In this document: piece by piece, positions 1 to 5,400 of the stretch
Layout: each line of letters begins with the position of its first letter
Position numbering within the stretch: the stretch's first letter is position 1
From: DATDRQ01 sp035291645
Lineage (GTDB): Bacteria; Chloroflexota; Anaerolineae; Anaerolineales; UBA4823
DNA: 5,549 nucleotides
Assembly: GCA_035291645.1 (NCBI GenBank)
Contig: DATDRQ010000205.1
Span: forward strand, 1-5,549
Direction: 5' to 3'
Notes under the pieces: model-generated
Databases searched by the model: none
Seen by the model: the letters and a program-made list of their open reading frames with translations, nothing else
What the model was told of the DNA's origin: nothing
Made by a program: the position numbers and the translations under genes

Positions 1-1299
1 CAATCCTACCTGGCGCTGGACGAGATCACCCTGGAATGGCGCGGCCTGCCGGGCTACCGCGAATCGCTTTACCAGGACAATTTCTTCACCCCCCTGCCTG
101 AGCACGCCTGGGGGCAGCTCTCTGCGGCGGAGTTGCTGAGCGCGGAGGTTTCGACCCGCAAGCCAATCGGCTGGGGCGCTTACCTGATTGAAGAGTGGAC
201 CCCTGGCGATCATATCACCCTGGCGGTAAACCCGCGCTATTTCCGCCAGGCGGAAGGCCTGCCGCGTTTCGAGCGCCTGGTTTATCGTTTTGTGAACGAT
301 GCGTCTGAAGGACTGCAGGCTTTGCTGGCAGGCGAGTGTGACCTCCTGGATGAGATGGCCTGGTCCATGGCGCCAGTGCAGGAGCTGGTCGCCTTACAGA
401 ACCAGGGTTCATTAAAAATAGAATACGAGCCAGGCGTAGCCTGGGAGCAGGTGGCGTTCGGCGTTCAGCCCGGCGACCCGGCGCGGCTCAATTTGTTTGC
501 CCTGCCGGAGACCCGCCAGGCGGTGGCCTTGTGCCTCGACCGGCAGCGGATCGCCGAAAGCCTGTACGGCGACCGTGCCGAGGTGTTGCACACGTACGTG
601 AGCTCGAGCCACTCGCTTTTTAACCCCGAAGTGCGTCAGTACAGCTACGACCCGCAGGCTGCCGCGGCTTTACTCGATTCAATCGGCTGGCTGGATAGCG
701 ATGGGGACCCGCTTACCCCCCGGGTTGCCACCGGCGTCCTGGGCCTGCCCGATGGGACCTCTTTCGAGTTCACCTATCTCACCCTGCCAGACGAGGGGCG
801 CGCCCGGGCGGCGGAGATTGCCCAGGCTGACCTGGCTGCCTGCGGTCTCCAGGCGAACCCGGTCTTCGTGGAGCGCGATGAGCTTTTCGCCCCCGGTCCG
901 CAGGGTCCGGTCTTTGGCCGCCAGTTTGACCTGGCCCAGTTCGCCTGGGTGTCCTCGCTGGAGCCGCCCTGCAATCTGTACACCAGCGCCGAAATCCCCG
1001 GGCCCTATCCCGAGTTCCCCAAAGGCTGGGGCGGTGGGAACGCCAGCGGTTACAGCTCGGCCGAGTTCGACCAGGCCTGCCAGAGCGCCCGGGGTGAGTT
1101 TTGGGATCAGCCGGGATATGCCCAGGCCCAGCAGCAGGCCCAACTGGTCTTCAGCCAGGACCTGCCCGCCCTGCCGCTCTATGCCCACCTCGGCCTGGTC
1201 GTCAGCCGCCCGGATTTTTGCGGGCTGAGCCTGGACTCCTCCGCCCAATCAGCCCTGTGGAGCCTGGAGGTGTTTGATTATGGGCCTGCCTGCCCGTGA
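1..1299 (+). CDS. Family 5 (Opp/Dpp-type) extracellular solute-binding protein, 5' end outside the window
   Basis: The frame is open from base 1 to the TGA at 1297-1299, giving 432 residues; the start, signal peptide and roughly the first 100-200 residues of a usual 500-600-residue SBP_bac_5 protein lie upstream. Landmarks come in canonical order (partial numbering): PLPEHAW, then PIGWGAYLIEEW at 55-66, NPRYF at 77-81, LLAGECDLLDE at 108-118, the helix TRQAVALCLDRQRIAESLYG at 171-190, YDPQAAAALLDSIGW at 216-230, FDLAQFAWVSS near 309-319, GYSSAEFDQAC near 350-360 and DLPALPLY near 387-394. These match the 'GTGPYKL ... NPDYW ... LQAGEID ... VRQALAYAIDR ... YDPEKAKKLL ... LPVIPLY' series of the family. 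The protein would sit outside the cytoplasmic membrane, binding a solute for an ABC importer; the ligand is unknown. Seven cysteines (113, 178, 281, 324, 360, 407, 431) are many for such a protein and may form disulphides. A TTG at 133 is not the true start because homology continues upstream. Confidence 0.93.
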   Translation, partial: QSYLALDEITLEWRGLPGYRESLYQDNFFTPLPEHAWGQLSAAELLSAEVSTRKPIGWGAYLIEEWTPGDHITLAVNPRYFRQAEGLPRFERLVYRFVNDASEGLQALLAGECDLLDEMAWSMAPVQELVALQNQGSLKIEYEPGVAWEQVAFGVQPGDPARLNLFALPETRQAVALCLDRQRIAESLYGDRAEVLHTYVSSSHSLFNPEVRQYSYDPQAAAALLDSIGWLDSDGDPLTPRVATGVLGLPDGTSFEFTYLTLPDEGRARAAEIAQADLAACGLQANPVFVERDELFAPGPQGPVFGRQFDLAQFAWVSSLEPPCNLYTSAEIPGPYPEFPKGWGGGNASGYSSAEFDQACQSARGEFWDQPGYAQAQQQAQLVFSQDLPALPLYAHLGLVVSRPDFCGLSLDSSAQSALWSLEVFDYGPACP

Positions 1300-1304
1300 C
1301 AGGG

Positions 1305-1332
1305 TTGACCAGTTGGGTTTTTATGGTATATT
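1305..1332 (+). promoter_or_regulatory. Sigma70-like promoter for the lipoprotein-permease operon
   Basis: TTGACC at 1305-1310 and TATATT at 1327-1332 are separated by 16 bp, in a locally AT-rich stretch that begins 6 bp after the stop of the upstream gene. Both hexamers match the consensus at 5 of 6 positions. Transcription would begin near 1339-1341, leaving a leader of about 240 nt before the lipoprotein gene. This is a consensus match only; no start site is known. Confidence 0.5.
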
Positions 1333-1353
1333 TTGTGTGAATTGTCGTTTATG

Positions 1354-1362
1354 TGCTACACT
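1354..1362 (+). promoter_or_regulatory. Possible second, extended -10 promoter element
   Basis: TGCTACACT combines a TGn extension with the -10-like hexamer TACACT (1357-1362). The best -35 candidate, TTGTGT at 1333-1338, is weak and 18 bp away. If used, transcription would begin near 1369, inside the proposed structured leader, and would omit the 5' strand of its closing helix. Could well be chance. Confidence 0.2.
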
Positions 1363-1445
1363 TGCTATCCGCAACACTCTGCACGCGTAGGTCCGCGCCG
1401 GGTAGTAGCCCGGTTCTGAGTGGCTGGGTGGTAGCAGGTGTTTTT
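1358..1445 (+). ncRNA. Candidate structured leader RNA ending in a U-run
   Basis: By hand this stretch folds into nested helices. P1 pairs 1358-1369 (ACACTTGCTATC) with 1430-1441 (GGTAGCAGGTGT), 12 pairs including two G-U. P2 pairs 1371-1372 and 1375-1379 with 1423-1424 and 1418-1422, bulging A1373-A1374. Inside P2 are two adjacent hairpins: CGCG-TAGGTC-CGCG (1384-1397) and CCGGG-TAGTAG-CCCGG (1398-1413). P1 runs straight into a T-run at 1441-1445, and the main promoter would start transcription about 20 nt upstream. It could be a riboswitch-like attenuator, a small RNA of about 105 nt with its own terminator, or part of a mobile-element end. It matches no riboswitch class I recognise. Each helix alone could arise by chance; the nested arrangement is the argument. 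Confidence 0.35.
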
Positions 1446-1478
1446 AATTTCATCAGTTTTGTGGTGAACTTGCTCTTG

Positions 1479-1489
1479 AAAGGAGGTGA
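1479..1489 (+). promoter_or_regulatory. Strong orphan Shine-Dalgarno sequence in the leader
   Basis: AAAGGAGGTGA is complementary over 11 bases to the usual 3' end of bacterial 16S rRNA, stronger than the binding site of the lipoprotein gene. No ATG, GTG or TTG lies at a normal spacing downstream; the nearest ATG (1506) is 16 nt after its last base. It may be the relic of a lost gene start, a ribosome standby site, or chance. Confidence 0.4.
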
Positions 1490-1505
1490 GCTGAGAGGGA
1501 CGAGC

Positions 1506-1553
1506 ATGAATGAAAGGCCAATTGTTGTACTGGATATCTCTAAAAATATGTAA
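1506..1553 (+). pseudogene. 15-codon mini-ORF resembling the N-terminus of an IS110-family transposase
   Basis: ATG at 1506 opens a 15-residue frame, MNERPIVVLDISKNM, closed by TAA at 1551-1553. AGAGGG at 1494-1499 is a possible weak binding site 6 nt upstream, and the much stronger AAAGGAGGTGA lies further up. The segment IVVLDISKN resembles the IS110-family start, typically 'VGLDVSKN' or 'VGIDVSKK', where the aspartate is the first acidic residue of the DEDD catalytic set. The expected glycine is a leucine here. If real, only the first few percent of a transposase survives, cut off 26 bp before the lipoprotein start codon. Otherwise it may be a leader peptide or a random frame. The match covers about nine residues, so this is a weak call. 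Confidence 0.25.
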
Positions 1554-1565
1554 CCATTCTTCTTT

Positions 1566-1571
1566 AGGAGG
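1566..1571 (+). promoter_or_regulatory. Ribosome binding site of the lipoprotein gene
   Basis: AGGAGG is followed by 8 nt and then the ATG at 1580. This near-ideal spacing fixes the start codon, supported by the signal peptide that begins there. Confidence 0.85.
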
Positions 1572-1579
1572 AGAAAACC

Positions 1580-4177
1580 ATGTTTAATCGTAAAAATGTT
1601 TTGGCCCTGCTAAGCCTGCTCCTGGTGACAGCCTTTGTGCTGAGCGCCTGCCAGCCGCAGGTGCAGGAGGTCGTCAGGACCGTCGAGGTGGTGACGACGG
1701 AGGAGGTCGTCAGGACGGTTGAAGTCCAGACCACTGTCGAGGTCGTCACGACCGTCGAGGTCATCAAGACCGTCGAGCCCCAGCCCACTACCCGCCGCGG
1801 CGGCTGGCTGGATGAGATCATCGTCTCGGTCGTCGGAGCCGATTCGGCGGTTACCCAGCTTGGGGCTGGCGCCATTGACCTGTATGGCACCGGCCTGGCC
1901 TCCAGCGATCTCCCGGCCATTGAGGCCGCCGGTCTGAACAAATCGGTGGAGATCGGTGGCACCTACTACGAGCTGACCTACAACGTCTACGGCCCGGTCT
2001 TCGATGGCACCGGCAAGTTGAACCCCTTCAACTCGGCCAAAGTCCGCGAAGCCATGAACTGGCTGTTGGACCGTGATTTCCTCAATCAGGAAGTGTACGC
2101 CGGCGGTGGTCTGCCGAAGTTCTTCTCCATCACCACCAACTACCCGGATTACGCCAACCTGGCTGACGTCGCGCGCGGCCTCGAATCCAAGTACGCCTAC
2201 AACCCGGAGCTGGCCAACGAGGTCATCTCGGCTGAGATGGAAGCCATGGGCGCCACGAAGACGGGCGACCAGTGGACCTTTAATGGCGAGCCGGTCACCC
2301 TGATCTTCCTGATCCGCACCGACCACGACGGCACCCGCCGACCAGTGGGCGACTATGTGGCCAACCAGTTGGAGAGCATCGGTTTCACCGTGGACCGCCA
2401 GTACAAGACCTCCTCAGAGGCCTCCCCGATCTGGGTGGGCGGCAACGTCGCCGATGGCCTGTGGCACATCTACACCGGCGCCTGGGGCGCCACCGCGATT
2501 GACCGCGACATGGGCGACAACTTCCAGTTCTTCTCCACGCCGCAGAGCGCCTACTCCTTTACCACCTTGTGGCAGGCCTATGCCTGCGGTGAAGAGTTCA
2601 ATACGCTGGCTGATGACCTGGCTTTCAACCGCTTCTCCAATCTGGATGAGCGCCGTGAGGCCTACGCCAGAGCGCTGGAAATGGATACCACTTGCGGGAT
2701 ACGCACCTGGTTGATCGATGGGGCCAGTTACGCTCCCTACAACCCGAACGTCGTGGTCACCTACGACATCGCGGCTGGCATTGGCAACGGCTACCTGTGG
2801 CCCTACACCGTCCGCTTTGAGGGTCAGGAGGGCGGTCGCTTGAAGTATGGTCAGCCTGACAATCTGGTGGATCCCTGGAACCCGATCGCCGGCTCCAACT
2901 GGTCCTACGATGGCGCCGTCCAGCGTGCGACCCAATCCTGGGGCGTGGTGTACGATCCGCACACCGGCCTGACCTGGCCGCACCGCATCGAGCGAGCCGA
3001 GGTCACGGTTGAGGAAGGTTTGCCGGTTGGGGTGACCCTGGACTGGCTGACCCTCGACTTCGCCCCCACGATCGAGGTGCCTGCGGACGCCCTGGTGGAC
3101 TGGGACGCTGAGAACCAGGTCTTCATCACCGCCGGCGAGAAGTTCACTGAAACCCAGACCGCCCAGGTGAAGAGCGTGGTCTACTACCCGGCCGACCTGT
3201 ACGAGACCGTCAAGTGGCACGATGGCAGCCCCATCTCGGTGGCCGACTTCATGATGTTGATGATCATGACCTTCGATCCCGCCAAGGAAGGCAGCGCGAT
3301 CTATGATGAGGCGCAGGTCGCCAATCTGGAGTCGTTCCTGTCGGTCTTCAAGGGCTTCAAGATTGCCTCCACCGACCCGTTGGTGGTCGAGTACTACAAC
3401 GACGGCTTCCAGCTGGACGCCGAGATCAACGTCACCACCCTGTGGCCGTCCTATCCCTACGGCGAGGCGCCCTGGCACACCATAGCCATCGGTAACCTGG
3501 CCGAGGCGGCTGGTGAAATCGCCTACTCGGCAGACAAGGCGGATGCCAGCGAGATCGAGTGGACCAGCTTCATCGCCGGCCCGAGCCTGGAGGTCATGGC
3601 CAATCAACTGGCCACTGCGGCTGCCGAGAGCTACATCCCCTACGCCGCGACCCTGGGTCAGTACATCACCGCTGAAGAGGCGGCCGCACGCTACGCCAAC
3701 CTGCAGGCCTGGTACGACGAGCAGAACCACTTCTGGGTGGGCACTGGCCCGTACTACCTGGATCAGGTCTTCCCGACCGAGGATATCGTCTCGCTGCTGC
3801 ACTTCGCCGACTTCCCCGATCTGGCCAACCGCTGGGACCGCTTCGCCGCGCCTAAGATCGCTGTGGTGGAGCTCGATGGCCCCGGACAGGTGACCATCGG
3901 CCAGGAGGCAACCTTCGACGTCTTCGTGACCTTCAACGAGGCGCCTTACGCTGCGGCTGAGATCAGTCAGGTCAAGTACCTGCTCTACGATGCAACGGGT
4001 GCGGTTGTAGAGGTTGGGTTTGCCACGCCGGTGGCCGATGGGCAGTACAGCGTGGTTCTCTCCGCCGAAGCGACCAGCGCCCTGGAGGCTGGAGCCAATA
4101 AAGTTGAGGTGGCTGTCATCCCGTTCACTGTCGCCATCCCGACCTTCCAGTCCTTCGAGTTCGTAACGGCGCCTTAA
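1580..4177 (+). CDS. Lipoprotein solute-binding protein of an Opp/Dpp-type ABC importer, with circularly permuted SBP_bac_5 blocks
   Basis: 865 residues. A lipoprotein signal peptide (residues 1-23) has the lipobox LSAC, with lipidated Cys24. Residues 30-65 are a hexapeptide-repeat tether. From residue 77 the sequence is SBP_bac_5-like but in unusual order. First come the blocks that normally end the family: LDEIIVSVV and DSAVTQLGAGAIDLYG (77-103), NSAKVREAMNWLLDRDFL (151-168), AYNPELANEVISAEMEAMGA (206-225), ANQLESIGFTVD (261-272). Then come the blocks that normally begin it: GGRLKYGQPDNLVDPWNP (418-435), YDPHTGLTWPHRIERAEV (458-475), VKWHDGSPISVADFM (544-558), TDPLVVEYY (588-596), and GTGPYYL (721-727), which in the family directly precedes the first set. 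About 100 C-terminal residues look like an Ig-like beta-sandwich. Two permease genes follow in the same direction, so it should deliver solute to them from the outer face of the membrane. Ligand unknown. Solute-binding role is well supported; the permutation rests on motif order read by eye. Confidence 0.93.
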   Translation: MFNRKNVLALLSLLLVTAFVLSACQPQVQEVVRTVEVVTTEEVVRTVEVQTTVEVVTTVEVIKTVEPQPTTRRGGWLDEIIVSVVGADSAVTQLGAGAIDLYGTGLASSDLPAIEAAGLNKSVEIGGTYYELTYNVYGPVFDGTGKLNPFNSAKVREAMNWLLDRDFLNQEVYAGGGLPKFFSITTNYPDYANLADVARGLESKYAYNPELANEVISAEMEAMGATKTGDQWTFNGEPVTLIFLIRTDHDGTRRPVGDYVANQLESIGFTVDRQYKTSSEASPIWVGGNVADGLWHIYTGAWGATAIDRDMGDNFQFFSTPQSAYSFTTLWQAYACGEEFNTLADDLAFNRFSNLDERREAYARALEMDTTCGIRTWLIDGASYAPYNPNVVVTYDIAAGIGNGYLWPYTVRFEGQEGGRLKYGQPDNLVDPWNPIAGSNWSYDGAVQRATQSWGVVYDPHTGLTWPHRIERAEVTVEEGLPVGVTLDWLTLDFAPTIEVPADALVDWDAENQVFITAGEKFTETQTAQVKSVVYYPADLYETVKWHDGSPISVADFMMLMIMTFDPAKEGSAIYDEAQVANLESFLSVFKGFKIASTDPLVVEYYNDGFQLDAEINVTTLWPSYPYGEAPWHTIAIGNLAEAAGEIAYSADKADASEIEWTSFIAGPSLEVMANQLATAAAESYIPYAATLGQYITAEEAAARYANLQAWYDEQNHFWVGTGPYYLDQVFPTEDIVSLLHFADFPDLANRWDRFAAPKIAVVELDGPGQVTIGQEATFDVFVTFNEAPYAAAEISQVKYLLYDATGAVVEVGFATPVADGQYSVVLSAEATSALEAGANKVEVAVIPFTVAIPTFQSFEFVTAP
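1667..1774 (+). repeat. Six 18-bp units encoding a hexapeptide-repeat tether
   Basis: Residues 30-65 of the lipoprotein read EVVRTV, EVVTTE, EVVRTV, EVQTTV, EVVTTV, EVIKTV. The DNA units start at 1667, 1685, 1703, 1721, 1739 and 1757 and are imperfect; units 1, 3 and 5 are closest (GAGGTCGTC followed by AGGAC or ACGAC). The segment lies five residues after the lipidated cysteine and probably spaces the binding domain from the membrane. Alternating valines suggest an extended or beta-prone chain. Such near-identical units could gain or lose copies by slippage. Confidence 0.85.
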
Positions 4178-4184
4178 AGCCGTA

Positions 4185-4202
4185 ACGAGTCCATGACGAG
4201 TC
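4185..4202 (+). repeat. Short direct repeat ACGAGTC, 11-bp period
   Basis: ACGAGTC occurs at 4185-4191 and 4196-4202, just after the lipoprotein stop. A related CGTAACG pair lies at 4162-4168 and 4181-4187, straddling the stop codon. The 11-bp period would place the ACGAGTC copies on about the same DNA face, as a small operator might. They may equally be chance. Confidence 0.25.
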
Positions 4203-4211
4203 TGTAAGTCT

Positions 4212-4242
4212 ATAGGGGCAAGGGTGTACCCCTTGCCCCTAT
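4212..4242 (+). terminator. Intercistronic 13-bp perfect hairpin (attenuator or mRNA-stabilising; no U-tract)
   Basis: ATAGGGGCAAGGG (4212-4224) pairs perfectly with CCCTTGCCCCTAT (4230-4242) around the 5-nt loop TGTAC. The stem is GC-rich and very stable, but neither strand has a U-run after it, so it is not a textbook intrinsic terminator. It lies between the binding-protein and permease genes of one apparent operon. Partial termination or protection of the upstream message from 3' exonucleases, giving more binding protein than permease, is the likely role by analogy with other importer operons. CTGTAA occurs on both sides (4202-4207 and 4243-4248). Confidence 0.6.
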
Positions 4243-4254
4243 CTGTAACTTTGT

Positions 4255-4258
4255 GAGG
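4255..4258 (+). promoter_or_regulatory. Ribosome binding site deciding the permease start
   Basis: GAGG at 4255-4258 sits 5 nt before ATG 4264. A GTG at 4258 in the same frame would overlap this site and have no binding site of its own, so ATG 4264 is preferred, removing two residues. Confidence 0.65.
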
Positions 4259-4263
4259 TGTGT

Positions 4264-5400
4264 ATGACGACCCTGAGCGAAGCCCAGGAAATCAGTCAGC
4301 CAGTCGTTCACCGGCCCGCCAGGAGCGCCCTCGTGCGCGTGATGCAATATTCGGGCGTCCGGCTGATCACTCTGTTTGGGACCATCGTCGTGGCGGTCTA
4401 TCTGACGATCATGATTGGCAATATGGGCGGTTTTGTTGACCAGATCATGCGCAGCGAGATCCGCGAGCGCATCACCGTACAGGTGGCTATGAATCCCGCC
4501 AACCGCAATCTCGATCCGGATGTGCGCAATCAGCTCACCCTGGACAGGATCGCGCTGGAGGAAAAGCGCCTGGGTTTGAATCAACCCCTGGCGGTGCGCA
4601 GTGTTCGCTACCTGACCAACGCCCTGACGCTCAGGCTGGGACGCGCCGTCAACATGGCCAGCGATGCCGGCTCCAAGACGGTGCGCCTGATCATCCTGGA
4701 GCGCCTGCCAGCCACATTGCTTCTCATGGCGACTTCGAACCTGTTCTTGTTCTTCAGTGCGCTCTTTGTTGCCCTCTCGCTCTCCAGGAAGTACGGCAGC
4801 TTTTTGGATAAGTTTGTGATTGCCTTCACGCCGACCTCCGCGGCGCCACCCTGGTTTTATGGAATTTTTATGATCTTGATCTTTGCCGCCGTTCTGAAGA
4901 TCCTGCCTTTCGGCGGCATGATCGACGCGCCGCCCCCGAAAACTACCTTTGAGTACGCATTGAGCGTGCTGAAACACATGACCCTGCCTGCTTCCGCCCT
5001 GGTCATCAGTTCCCTCTTCCTGAGCATTTACAACTGGCGTACCTTCTTCCTGATTTACTCCAGTGAAGATTACGTGGAAATGGCCAAAGCCAAGGGTCTG
5101 CCCTCGTCCGATATCGAGCGCCGCTATATCCTCCGACCGACCCTGCCGACCATCATCACCAATTTCGCTCTCCTGCTGATCGGCCTTTGGACAGGCGCGA
5201 TCATCACCGAAACGGTCTTCCTCTGGCCCGGGTTGGGACGGACCTATTTCCGGGCCATTGGTTTGTATGATATCCCTGTGATCGTGGGTTTATCTATTAT
5301 CTATGCTTATCTGCTGGCGATCACCGTCTTCCTGTTGGACTTTTTCTACGCTTTGGTGGATCCCCGCGTGAAAATAGGCAGTGGTGGGAAGCAAGCATGA
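4264..5400 (+). CDS. OppB/DppB-type ABC importer permease
   Basis: 378 residues from ATG 4264. It is an inner-membrane channel subunit of the binding-protein-dependent transport family (BPD_transp_1). Likely membrane segments are at 33-52, 149-173, 184-211, 239-264, 300-320 and 338-362, six as in OppB/DppB. The cytoplasmic coupling loop that contacts the ATPase is clear at about 268-299: EDYVEMAKAKGLPSSDIERR, then YILRPTLPTIIT, matching the family's EAA pattern including the AKG core. TETVFLWPGLGRTYFRAIGLYD (315-336) followed by IPVIVG and the end ALVDPRVK (363-370) are also typical. Two departures are visible: a hydrophilic N-terminal extension of about 30 residues, and an external loop of about 95 residues (53-148) between segments 1 and 2, longer than in E. 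coli DppB (about 339 residues in total). The stop overlaps the next start (ATGA), so translation of the permease pair is probably coupled. Substrate cannot be inferred. Confidence 0.95.
   Translation: MTTLSEAQEISQPVVHRPARSALVRVMQYSGVRLITLFGTIVVAVYLTIMIGNMGGFVDQIMRSEIRERITVQVAMNPANRNLDPDVRNQLTLDRIALEEKRLGLNQPLAVRSVRYLTNALTLRLGRAVNMASDAGSKTVRLIILERLPATLLLMATSNLFLFFSALFVALSLSRKYGSFLDKFVIAFTPTSAAPPWFYGIFMILIFAAVLKILPFGGMIDAPPPKTTFEYALSVLKHMTLPASALVISSLFLSIYNWRTFFLIYSSEDYVEMAKAKGLPSSDIERRYILRPTLPTIITNFALLLIGLWTGAIITETVFLWPGLGRTYFRAIGLYDIPVIVGLSIIYAYLLAITVFLLDFFYALVDPRVKIGSGGKQA

Noticed and set aside
1300..1322. Possible terminator for gene 1 at GACC-AGTT-GGGTTTTT
   Set aside because: The stem would be about four pairs including a wobble, too weak to support, and it overlaps the promoter's -35 element and spacer.
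1358..1441. tRNA or known riboswitch in the leader
   Set aside because: The helices do not follow a cloverleaf and have no T-loop or CCA-type end. The TPP, cobalamin, c-di-GMP and purine core motifs I looked for are absent.
1425..1445. T-box-like string TGGGTGGTAGC followed by a T-run
   Set aside because: It shares GGGTGG-N-A with the T-box core, but the following CCGCG is not matched, and the roughly 85-100 nt upstream are too short and lack a recognisable specifier stem.
1353..1553. 66-codon frame from GTG 1353 through the leader
   Set aside because: There is no binding site before GTG 1353, which lies in the promoter/leader region. The first part has no recognisable similarity; only the last 15 codons (from ATG 1506) are worth comment and are listed separately.
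2414..3802. Long open frame of 462 codons on the minus strand inside the lipoprotein gene
   Set aside because: It is antisense to a gene with a clear signal peptide, family motifs and ribosome binding site. Its translation shows no recognisable domain, and long antisense frames are common in GC-rich coding DNA.
4210..4977. Minus-strand frame of 255 codons antisense to the permease
   Set aside because: It reads through the hairpin and the strongly supported permease gene. Its product is hydrophilic, low in complexity and resembles no family I know.
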